This document shows positions 1 to 7,069 of a stretch of 64,000 bases of DNA, in pieces. The DNA comes from Candidatus Amarobacillus elongatus (GTDB taxonomy: Bacteria > Chloroflexota > Dehalococcoidia > Tepidiformales > Tepidiformaceae), in assembly GCA_016703545.1 (NCBI GenBank), contig JADJBX010000001.1, forward strand, positions 248,001 to 312,000, in the 5' to 3' direction. Both the position numbers and the translations under genes were made by a program. Numbering within the stretch: the stretch's first letter is position 1; every line of letters begins with the position of its first letter. The notes under the pieces were generated by a model that ran no database searches, was not told where the DNA came from, and saw only the letters and a list, made by a program, of their open reading frames with translations.

Positions 1-363
1 ACGATTGTGGGCATTCCCTTCGGGCTCGCGATGCTGTTTGTCGTGATGCCGGCGCTCGCGGTGCTTGGCTTCGTGGTCGCCGGGACGTGGCTTGGGTCGC
101 TGATCCTGCATCGTCAGGGGTTCGGCACCGCGGGTTACCACCCGTACCGGGAGGCGCTGGTGGGGCAGCTCATCCTCGGCGCCGCGCTGTTCGTCCCGGG
201 TCTGAACGCGGCCACGTTCTTCGTGATGGGCACGTGGGGCGTGGGGGCGATCATGGTGCGGGTGTGGCAGGCAGTGCGTGCCCGGCCCGCGGCTGTGGCG
301 GGACCGGATCGGCCGGCTCCGACCACACCCCCGGCCATGGGGACGCCACTCGCCGGGGCGTAA
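1..363 (+). CDS. Membrane protein, C-terminal part (runs off the left edge)
   Basis: The frame is open to the left edge, so this is the C-terminal end of a longer gene; a GTG at position 7 is a possible but unproven start. The visible 120 residues hold two hydrophobic stretches, roughly residues 7-33 and 50-84, joined by a short loop with an HRQGFGTAGYHPYR segment, then a proline- and alanine-rich cytoplasmic-looking tail of about 30 residues. The glycine- and proline-rich membrane hairpin recalls the C-terminal ends of membrane-anchored bactofilin-like proteins, but no diagnostic motif is present and I do not assign a function. It ends with TAA just before a strong hairpin shared with the convergent hemA. 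Confidence 0.55.
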   Translation, partial: TIVGIPFGLAMLFVVMPALAVLGFVVAGTWLGSLILHRQGFGTAGYHPYREALVGQLILGAALFVPGLNAATFFVMGTWGVGAIMVRVWQAVRARPAAVAGPDRPAPTTPPAMGTPLAGA

Positions 364-388
364 TCCATCCGAAGGCAACCCAACGACG

Positions 389-410
389 AGGGCCCGCGAA
401 CGCGGGCCCT
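389..410. terminator. Bidirectional terminator hairpin between convergent genes
   Basis: A perfect 22-base palindrome with arms AGGGCCCGCG and CGCGGGCCCT lies between the end of the membrane protein (363) and the end of hemA (432, minus strand). It is followed on the plus strand by TTCC rather than a long T run. Its place between convergent stop codons fits a shared terminator. Confidence 0.7.
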
Positions 411-431
411 TTCCGTGTGCCGGCGGATTGC

Positions 432-1499
432 TCAGGCGGGCGCGAAGAGCTCCGCGACCTTCTCGCCCAGCGCGGGGTCGGACTTGAGGCGGGCCGATGG
501 GCCATGGAACAGCTGATTCACGAGGGCACGGGCGAAGGCGTCCAGCGCGTCCGCGGGCAGGTCCGGGTGCAGCTTCATCATGCGTGCGAGTTCGCGCTGC
601 CGGATCCGTTCGACTTCGAACCGGAGCCCGGCGATGGGCGAACCGGAGCGCAGCGCCGCCGCCGCGCGGGCATCGACGATCTCGGTGAGGCGTGCGCGGA
701 GTTCGCCGCGGCGTTTCATCGCGTGGGGGCGAGCGTGTTCGTCGGCGAGCATGTCCGCGAGCGTCACCACGGGGGCATCCTGCCCTTCGGCGAAGTTGCG
801 CGGCGTGCCGAGGTCCGCGAGGAGCGCGGCGGCGGGGAGCGACGCTGGAAGCACCTCGCCCGCAGCGGAGCCGAGACAGCCTGCGATGACGGCGACGGGT
901 TCAAGGGCGCTGGCCCCCGACAGCGGCACGTAGCGCACCCCCTCGATCTCGGGCGGCCGGGTGCGGGAGGCAATGATGACGTCGGCGAAACCCGTCTCCC
1001 GGCCGCGACGGGCGACAAGCCGGCCAAGCTGCCCGCCACCAAGGACCAGCAGCGTGCCACCCGGCGTCATCCCGGCGGTCTTGAGCGCGCGGTCGATGAG
1101 GGCCCCCGCGTGGCTGTTGAAGTCGGTTTCGCGGCGGAGTTCGCGCGCGGAGGCGAGGGCGATATCGGCCACACGGCGGAGTGCCGGGAGGGAGGTATCG
1201 AACGCGCGCCGCACCTGCCCGAGGATCTGCTCTTCGCCAAGGACCACCGAATGGAGGCCGGCGGCGACTTCGGCGAGGTGTTGCAGCGCCTGCCCATCGG
1301 CGAAATGCGCCGGTGCTTCGCAGTCGCAGGGGGAGGCGGAGTAGGCCTCGACCCGCTGGCAGCTGACGACGACGGCGGCGCCGGGATGAAGGCGCGCGGC
1401 CAGATCCTGGACGCGTGCGACCTCACCCGCCGCACAGGAGACCGTGCTCCAGCAGCAGGCGTGGAGGGTGGTCGCGGTCGTGGCCGTGGTTCTCGTCAT
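432..1499 (-). CDS. hemA: Glutamyl-tRNA reductase (divergent, short)
   Basis: Reduces glutamyl-tRNA to glutamate-1-semialdehyde with NADPH, the first step of C5-pathway tetrapyrrole synthesis. In 355 residues the N-terminal catalytic domain has the nucleophilic cysteine at 47 in a VSCQR motif (most family members read STCNR), followed by the family signature GEEQILGQV at 88-96. The NADPH-binding domain has a glycine-rich GGGQLG turn at 154-159. The C-terminal helical dimerisation domain is present but the protein is shorter than the usual 400-450 residues. ATG at 1497-1499 is the only sensible start. No other heme genes adjoin it, so it appears to be a single-gene unit, divergent from the MaoC cassette. 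The assignment is good; the divergence is real, with no frame break seen. Confidence 0.85.
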   Translation of the reverse strand: MTRTTATTATTLHACCWSTVSCAAGEVARVQDLAARLHPGAAVVVSCQRVEAYSASPCDCEAPAHFADGQALQHLAEVAAGLHSVVLGEEQILGQVRRAFDTSLPALRRVADIALASARELRRETDFNSHAGALIDRALKTAGMTPGGTLLVLGGGQLGRLVARRGRETGFADVIIASRTRPPEIEGVRYVPLSGASALEPVAVIAGCLGSAAGEVLPASLPAAALLADLGTPRNFAEGQDAPVVTLADMLADEHARPHAMKRRGELRARLTEIVDARAAAALRSGSPIAGLRFEVERIRQRELARMMKLHPDLPADALDAFARALVNQLFHGPSARLKSDPALGEKVAELFAPA

Positions 1500-1649
1500 T
1501 GTTGATAGATTCTGTCACCAATCGTCGCGGAGCGGAACCCGCCTGGGAAGGAGTTCAACTGTTCGTAACACCGGGCCCCCACTTCCCGCACGTGCGCCGA
1601 CTGCGTAGCCTGCGCGCATCGATGGGCCGCTGGGGCGGCAGGAGGGTTT

Positions 1650-2138
1650 GTGAGCGACTTCGACCCGGCATCGTTCCCGCTGGTTCGGCATGGGAATCAG
1701 TTCCAGGACTTTGAACCCGGGCAGGCCTGGAATCACCACTGGGGGCGGACGATCACGGAGGCGGACAACGTCACCTTCTCCTCGGCGACGTGCCACTGGA
1801 ACCCGCTGTACATCAATAGCGAATACGCGAAGGCGTTGGGCCACCCGGGCATGGTCGTGAACCCGATGCTCCTGCTGTGCACGGCGGTCGGGATGTCCGT
1901 GGAGGACCTGAGCGAGGCGGGCGGGCCGTTCCTCGGGGTAGAGGACTGCCGATTCCTGTCGCCCGTGTATCCCGGCGACACGATCACGGCACGGTCGGTG
2001 GTGCTCGATAAGCGGGAGTCGAGTTCGCGGCCGACGAGCGGGATCGTGACGTGGCAGACGACGGTGACGAACCAGCGGGGCGAGGTGGTGCTGGAGTACC
2101 GCCGCACGAACCTCGTGGCGAAGCGGCGGGAGGCGTGA
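1650..2138 (+). CDS. MaoC-family hot-dog dehydratase, subunit 1
   Basis: A 162-residue single hot-dog protein of the MaoC dehydratase family, which adds water to or removes it from enoyl-CoA or beta-hydroxyacyl-CoA thioesters. The MaoC-type active-site segment is visible as NPLYINSEYAKALGHPGMVV (about residues 51-70). The GTG start at 1650 is preceded by GGCAGGAGGG at a good distance. Its stop overlaps the start of the next hot-dog gene (TGATG), and that gene overlaps a CoA-transferase, so the three are translationally coupled. Two tandem hot-dog subunits beside a class III CoA-transferase resemble the mesaconyl-CoA hydratase type of arrangement; the true substrate is not readable from sequence. 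Confidence 0.8.
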   Translation: MSDFDPASFPLVRHGNQFQDFEPGQAWNHHWGRTITEADNVTFSSATCHWNPLYINSEYAKALGHPGMVVNPMLLLCTAVGMSVEDLSEAGGPFLGVEDCRFLSPVYPGDTITARSVVLDKRESSSRPTSGIVTWQTTVTNQRGEVVLEYRRTNLVAKRREA

Positions 2139-2635
2139 TGAACGGCAAGGTTTCGGCGCTCACGGGGCAGGGGACGTACTTCGAGGACTTCACGGTCGGC
2201 CGCAAGATGCGCCACGCACGAGGCGCAACGATCGACGAAGTGGAGAACAACTACCTGAGCAAGGCCGTGGTGAACACCGCGCAGAGCCACTGGAACGAGC
2301 ACTCGCTGCGTGGCGGCTCCTCGCCGCTGGGCGAAGGGCGCGTGGTGTTCGGCCTCATCACGGGTTCGATGGTCATCGGGCTCACGAGCCAGGACACGGC
2401 GGAGAACGCGATCGCCGAGGTGCGGCTCGACAAACTCCGGTTCACCAGCCCGGTCCACCACGGCGACACGATCTACGCGTTCACGGAGGTGCTCGCCGCG
2501 GAACCGTCGCCGGAGCGTGAGGACGCCGGGCTCGTCACCTTCAAGCACTGGGGCGTGACTCACGACGACCGCGTGGTCTTCGAAGGCGAGCGGACGGTGC
2601 TCATCAAGCGGCGGTCGCACTGGGGCGACCGGTGA
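2138..2635 (+). CDS. MaoC-family hot-dog dehydratase, subunit 2
   Basis: A 165-residue second hot-dog protein, partner of the upstream one. It begins with a GTYFEDFTVGRKMRHARGAT motif typical of mesaconyl-CoA hydratase-like MaoC proteins and has a conserved SHWNEHS segment near residue 48. I chose ATG 2138 because it overlaps the preceding TGA; an upstream in-frame start would run deep into the first subunit. Its own stop overlaps the GTG of the CoA-transferase (GTGA). It probably forms a heteromer with the 1650-2138 product, one subunit carrying the catalytic residues. Function is by family and context only. Confidence 0.8.
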   Translation: MNGKVSALTGQGTYFEDFTVGRKMRHARGATIDEVENNYLSKAVVNTAQSHWNEHSLRGGSSPLGEGRVVFGLITGSMVIGLTSQDTAENAIAEVRLDKLRFTSPVHHGDTIYAFTEVLAAEPSPEREDAGLVTFKHWGVTHDDRVVFEGERTVLIKRRSHWGDR

Positions 2636-3849
2636 GCGACGAGCGGCCGTGGGAGCGCGCGCACGAGTGGGCGGCGCCCATGGCGAAGGAGGCGACGGGC
2701 CCGCTCAAGGGCCTTCGCATCGTCGATTTCACGCGGGCCCTGGCGGGTCCCTTCTGTACGATGCTGCTCGCGGACCTTGGCGCGGACGTGATCAAGGTCG
2801 AACCGCCGGAAGGGGACATCTCGCGGTATTCCGCGCCATTCACCGCGGACGACGAACTGCACGCGTTCGGCGGCTACTTCGCGAGCATCAACCGGAACAA
2901 GCGCGGGGTGATGCTCGACCTGCGGGACGAGCGTGCACGGGAGCAGCTCCGCGTGCTCATCGACAGCGCCGACGCGGTGGTGGAGAACTTCCGCGCCGGG
3001 GTGATGGAGCGGCTGGGGCTGGGGTACGAGGTGCTGGCGGCACGCAATCCGCGGCTCGTGTACGCGGCCATCCGCGGCTTCGGCGACCCCCGCACGGGCG
3101 TGTCGCCGTACGTGGAATGGCCGTCGTACGACATCGTGGCGCAGGCGATGGGCGGCGTGGCGAGCATGACGGGGACCGAGGACGGGCAGGTCCTCAAGGC
3201 TGGCCCGAGCGTCGGCGACCTGTTCCCGGGGACGGTTGCGGCGGTGGGCATCGTCTCGGCGATGCTGCACGCGAAGACGACGGGGCAGGGCCAGTTCGTC
3301 GATGTCGGCATGTACGACGCCGTGGTCTCGCTGTGCGAGGCGATCGTGTACCGGTATTCGTACCAGGGCGTGGTGACGAAGCCCCAGGGGAACAGTCACA
3401 CGCAGCTGAACCCGTTCGACATCTACCCGACGGCCGACGGCTACTGCGCCATCGCCGCCCCGACGCCGAACCACTGGGCGATGCTGGCGGCGCTGATGGA
3501 CCGCCCGGACCTGATTCACGACCCGCGCACGGAGAGCAACAACGACCGTGTGGCGAACGCGGCGTTCGTACGCGATGTCGTGACCGAGTGGACGCGCAGG
3601 CACACGACCGCGGAAGTGGTCGCAGTGCTCGCGGGGACGGTGCCCGTGGGGCCGGTGAACGACGCGGCGGCGATCTTCGCGGACCCGCACGTGCGCGCGC
3701 GGGATGTGCTGGTCGCGGTCGAGCACCCTGGCAGTTCACGGCCGGTGGTGCTCCCGAACAGCCCGATTCACATGACGGCGACGCCGCCGGGCGTCTACCG
3801 CCGGCCGCCGCTCCTCGGAGAGCACAACAGCGAACTGCTGGGGCCGTAG
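2632..3849 (+). CDS. Class III CoA-transferase (CaiB/BaiF family)
   Basis: A 405-residue family III (formyl-CoA transferase type) enzyme that moves CoA between carboxylic acids through an aspartyl-CoA intermediate. Seen: the N-terminal motif RIVDFTRALAGPFCTMLLAD followed by LGADVIKVEPP, and the catalytic aspartate at about residue 196 in GPSVGD, in the position of Asp169 of formyl-CoA transferase. The C terminus has the family ending LLGEHNSELL. The GTG start overlaps the preceding stop. With the two MaoC subunits it forms a compact cassette for activation and hydration of an acyl-CoA. It is one of three paralogs in the window (also 15749 and 49457) and the most divergent of them. Confidence 0.88.
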   Translation: MSDERPWERAHEWAAPMAKEATGPLKGLRIVDFTRALAGPFCTMLLADLGADVIKVEPPEGDISRYSAPFTADDELHAFGGYFASINRNKRGVMLDLRDERAREQLRVLIDSADAVVENFRAGVMERLGLGYEVLAARNPRLVYAAIRGFGDPRTGVSPYVEWPSYDIVAQAMGGVASMTGTEDGQVLKAGPSVGDLFPGTVAAVGIVSAMLHAKTTGQGQFVDVGMYDAVVSLCEAIVYRYSYQGVVTKPQGNSHTQLNPFDIYPTADGYCAIAAPTPNHWAMLAALMDRPDLIHDPRTESNNDRVANAAFVRDVVTEWTRRHTTAEVVAVLAGTVPVGPVNDAAAIFADPHVRARDVLVAVEHPGSSRPVVLPNSPIHMTATPPGVYRRPPLLGEHNSELLGP

Positions 3850-3871
3850 CGAGGGAGCGGCGGCGCCGCGA

Positions 3872-4174
3872 TCAGGAGACGCCGGCGACCTGGACGTACC
3901 GCTCAATGACGGGGCGCCCGCCAAGGAGGCCCTTGAGGGAGCCGTTCATGGCCGCCATGTGCTCGGTCTTGCCGTGGGCGGCGAGGGCGTCGGCGTCGCG
4001 GTACTGCTCATAGAAGAGGAAGAGGCCGGGCTCGGTGCTGGATTCGTGGAGGGAGTAAACCGGGACGGCGCCCGCCTCGTTCTCCTTCACCTTGCCGACC
4101 ATGTCCAGGAGGATGGCCTTCAGTTCGTCGGCCTTGCCTTCGGCGGCCTGCAGTTTCGCGACGATGGTGAGCAT
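3872..4174 (-). CDS. Antibiotic biosynthesis monooxygenase (ABM) domain protein
   Basis: A 100-residue ferredoxin-like fold protein of the ABM/YgiN family, small dimeric cytoplasmic proteins often acting on quinones or as heme or stress monooxygenases. The signature is the N-terminal LTIVAKLQAAEGKADELK strand-helix and the central FLFYEQYRDADALAAHG segment, where the HG and following helix line the usual pocket. Length is normal for the family. It stands alone, convergent with the CoA-transferase and divergent from the methyltransferase. Substrate unknown. Confidence 0.82.
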   Translation of the reverse strand: MLTIVAKLQAAEGKADELKAILLDMVGKVKENEAGAVPVYSLHESSTEPGLFLFYEQYRDADALAAHGKTEHMAAMNGSLKGLLGGRPVIERYVQVAGVS

Positions 4175-4266
4175 GGGTACTCCGTGGGTGGATTGGGGCG
4201 GGATTGTACGCGCCGGGCCGGGGAGCGTCGCGTGCGGGCAGGGGCGGGTTCGCCTAGGATGCGGGA

Positions 4267-4977
4267 ATGCTGCCGATCAAGCGGATTTCGCCGGCACGGA
4301 GGGCGAGGCACATCCTCGCCGCCGCCCGTTCGCCGCTCGCGAACCGCGAAGTGCACTACCCGGACTGGTACCTGCACCGCTGGCACTTCCTCCCCGAGGG
4401 GTACCTTTCCCGGCGCGGGGCGGCGCTCTACGAACATGTGATTCAGCTGCTGTACTGGGAGCTCTCGGCGCGACGGGCGTTCGACATGGTGGTGCGCGCC
4501 CTGAGGGCGAGCGAAGCGCACACCGTGCTCGATATCGGCTGTGGGCCGGGGACGCTGCTGGGCACGCTGCGGGAACAGCTCCCCGGGGCGCGGGTGGCGG
4601 GAGTGGACCTTTCGCCGTACATGCTGGAACGGGCAAAGCGGCGCGCACCCCAGGCTGACCTCGTCCACGCGGATGCCGTGGCGCTGCCGTGGCCGGATGG
4701 CACCTTCGCGGCGGTGACGGCATGCCACGTCCTCGGGCACGTCCCCGGCGAGGCGAAGCGCGCGATCGCGGCGGAGACCGAGCGTGTACTCGCGACAGGC
4801 GGTGTCGCCGTCGTGGTGGACCATCCGTGGCACGGGGAGCCGATCGCGGGCATGGTCCTGCTCGCGCGCAGGCGGCTCGCGGCCGGGTTGTTGGAGCTCC
4901 GGGTGTACCGCAAGTGGGCGGCGGTCGCGGGACAGGACGGGATTCCTGGCGTTTCCACGGGTAGCCTTCCCGCGTAG
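4267..4977 (+). CDS. SAM-dependent class I methyltransferase
   Basis: A 236-residue methyltransferase with motif I VLDIGCGPG at residues 87-95, an acidic ribose-binding residue in VAGVDLSPYML, and a following HADAVALPWPDGTF segment typical of the Methyltransf_11 group (small molecules, lipids, quinones). The first 80 residues form a helical cap containing WYLHRWHFLPEGYLSRRG. It is followed after 11 bases by sbcD, but shares no obvious function with it. The methyl acceptor cannot be told from sequence. Confidence 0.8.
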   Translation: MLPIKRISPARRARHILAAARSPLANREVHYPDWYLHRWHFLPEGYLSRRGAALYEHVIQLLYWELSARRAFDMVVRALRASEAHTVLDIGCGPGTLLGTLREQLPGARVAGVDLSPYMLERAKRRAPQADLVHADAVALPWPDGTFAAVTACHVLGHVPGEAKRAIAAETERVLATGGVAVVVDHPWHGEPIAGMVLLARRRLAAGLLELRVYRKWAAVAGQDGIPGVSTGSLPA

Positions 4978-4988
4978 GATAAAGGTCA

Positions 4989-6302
4989 ATGCGAATCATC
5001 CATTTCGCCGATCTGCACATCGGTGTGGAGAACTACGGGCGGCCCACGGAGAAGGGGTGGTCGTCGCGGATGGAGGACTTCCTCATCGCGTTCGACGCGC
5101 TCGTCGATTACGCGCTGGCGGAGGAGGCCGACGCGGTGATCTTCGCGGGCGACGCGTACAAGGCGCGGGAGCCCTCGCAGACGCACCAGCGGGAATTCGC
5201 GCGGCGCATCCGGCGCCTGAGCCAGGCGGGCATCCCTTCGTTCCTGCTCGTCGGGAACCATGACCTGCCGAACGCCGAGGGCCGCGCCCATGCCCTCGAG
5301 ATCTACCGAACGCTCGATGTCCCCTGCGTGGCCGTGGGGGACAACGCCTGGTTCCTGCAGGAGGGCGCACGGCCGTACGTGCTGGAGACGCGCGCGGGGC
5401 CGCTGCAGGTGGCGTTCCTGCCATGGCCGCAGGTAAGCCGCTTCGTGGCGAGCAACCCGGAACTGGACGGCATGTCCATCGACCAGCTCCACCAGGCGAT
5501 CGAGCAGAAGCTGACGGAGCACGTGCAGGCGCAGGCCGCGGCGCTTGACCCTGATACCCCGGCAATCCTGGCCGCCCACGTTTCGATCAATGACTTCCTG
5601 GTACGCGAAAACCCGGGAAGCGAGCAGTGGATGACGGTCGGCACGGCGCCCACGCTGCTGAAGTCGGCGTTGCCGGACGGCGTGTTCGACTACATCGCGC
5701 TTGGCCACCACCACAACAACATGGACCTCCAGAAGCAGACACCGACCTGGTATTCGGGGTCGATGCAGGCCGTCGACTTCGGCGAGGAGGGCCAGGCAAA
5801 GGGGTTCATGGTGCTCGACATCGACCCGAAAAAGCCGGCGGGCAGCCGCGTGGGCGGCAGCGGTATTCCGCGATTGCAGGCGGTGCCCTCGCGGCGGTTC
5901 GCGACCGTCACGGTGCGGCCCAAGGCGGACGACCCCACGCCCGAGGTCTGCGAGGCGATCGAGAAGGCGGCGGTCGCGGATGCGATCGTGCGCGTGGAGG
6001 TGATGCTTGGGAAGCCGCGGGGCGCGAAGGGCGACGACGGCGACCCCCAGCTCGCGGCGGTTCAGGAGGGGAAGCTGCGCATCCCGGAGGTGCGCCGCCT
6101 GCTCGACCCCGCGCACTTCGTGGCCGGCATTCGAACGGTGAAACCGCGTGACGCGCGCGCCATCCTGCCGGCGGGCGTCACCACCGAAGGACTGGGCCCG
6201 CTGGACACGCTCGACCTGTACTTCAAGGCGCGGCAGCTGGACGAGAAGAAGCGGACGCAACTGCGCGCGGCGGCGGAAGACATCATGAGGTCGGCGCCGT
6301 GA
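4989..6302 (+). CDS. sbcD: SbcD-type DNA repair metallophosphoesterase
   Basis: Nuclease subunit of an SbcCD (Mre11-Rad50) complex that opens hairpins and processes DNA double-strand ends. The calcineurin-like motifs are all visible: DLH at residues 8-10, a GD in FAGDAYK, NHD at 90-92, and GHHH at 239-242. At 437 residues it has the full catalytic core, a cap region and a C-terminal helical part that should contact the SbcC coiled-coil base. The stop overlaps the GTG of a second, shorter phosphoesterase, which in turn overlaps sbcC, so all three are in one operon. The long form with an intact capping domain is the best candidate for the true SbcD. Confidence 0.9.
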   Translation: MRIIHFADLHIGVENYGRPTEKGWSSRMEDFLIAFDALVDYALAEEADAVIFAGDAYKAREPSQTHQREFARRIRRLSQAGIPSFLLVGNHDLPNAEGRAHALEIYRTLDVPCVAVGDNAWFLQEGARPYVLETRAGPLQVAFLPWPQVSRFVASNPELDGMSIDQLHQAIEQKLTEHVQAQAAALDPDTPAILAAHVSINDFLVRENPGSEQWMTVGTAPTLLKSALPDGVFDYIALGHHHNNMDLQKQTPTWYSGSMQAVDFGEEGQAKGFMVLDIDPKKPAGSRVGGSGIPRLQAVPSRRFATVTVRPKADDPTPEVCEAIEKAAVADAIVRVEVMLGKPRGAKGDDGDPQLAAVQEGKLRIPEVRRLLDPAHFVAGIRTVKPRDARAILPAGVTTEGLGPLDTLDLYFKARQLDEKKRTQLRAAAEDIMRSAP

Positions 6303-7069
6303 GCCGCCGCCCCCTGCGGCTGGTCCACACGTCCGACGTGCACCTCGGCGCCTACAGCGGCAAGGAAGGCACATGGTCCGAGCGGCGCTCGCTGATGGAG
6401 GCAGCCTTCGCGAACGTCATCTCGCTGGCGAATGACGAGAACGCGGACGCGCTGCTCATCGCCGGGGACTTCTTCGACAACGACCGCGTGTCGCCGGAAG
6501 TGGTGCACTTCGCGGGCGAGCAGATCGCGCGATTCCGGGGGAAGACGTTCCTGCTGCCAGGTAACCACGACCCGATGGACGCGGGCCGGATCTACTGGCG
6601 GTACGACCTCGAAGCGATGGCCCCGAACCTGCGCATCGTCCGCGCGCACGCCGGCGAGTACATCCACGCCGAAGAGCTGGACCTCGTCCTTTGGGGACGG
6701 GCGTACATCGACACAGACTGGCACTTCAAGCCGCTCGCGGGGATTCCCGAACGGCTGGACGATCGCTGGCACATCGCGATGGCGCATGGCCACTTCGTCC
6801 GCGACGGGGGCGAAATGCACCGGTCGCTGCTTATTCACGAATCGGAGCTGCACGCGGCCTCGAGCCACTGGGACTACCTCGCCCTCGGGCACTGGGAACC
6901 GCACGCGGACGTCAGCACGGGCGGACTGACGGCGGTCTACAGCGGCGCGCCCCTCGCGCTCAGCGACGCGAACAAGAAGGCGGGATGGGCCGCGCTCGTC
7001 GACTTCGATGACGCGGGCGTGCGCTGGGAGCTGCGCCGGGTCGACCCGCGGGAGCAGTGGCACGCATGA
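6299..7069 (+). CDS. Second SbcD-like metallophosphoesterase
   Basis: A 256-residue calcineurin-like phosphoesterase with D13-V-H15, a GD in IAGDFFD, NHD at 89-91 and GHW in ALGHWEPH. It is only distantly similar to the neighbouring SbcD and lacks a long C-terminal SbcC-binding part. GTG 6299 overlaps the sbcD stop, and its own stop overlaps the sbcC ATG, so it is made at matched levels with both. It may be an alternative nuclease subunit, an accessory phosphatase of the complex, or a product of an old duplication. The last motif has GHW where many family members have GHxH, so metal coordination may differ slightly. Confidence 0.82.
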   Translation: MSRRPLRLVHTSDVHLGAYSGKEGTWSERRSLMEAAFANVISLANDENADALLIAGDFFDNDRVSPEVVHFAGEQIARFRGKTFLLPGNHDPMDAGRIYWRYDLEAMAPNLRIVRAHAGEYIHAEELDLVLWGRAYIDTDWHFKPLAGIPERLDDRWHIAMAHGHFVRDGGEMHRSLLIHESELHAASSHWDYLALGHWEPHADVSTGGLTAVYSGAPLALSDANKKAGWAALVDFDDAGVRWELRRVDPREQWHA

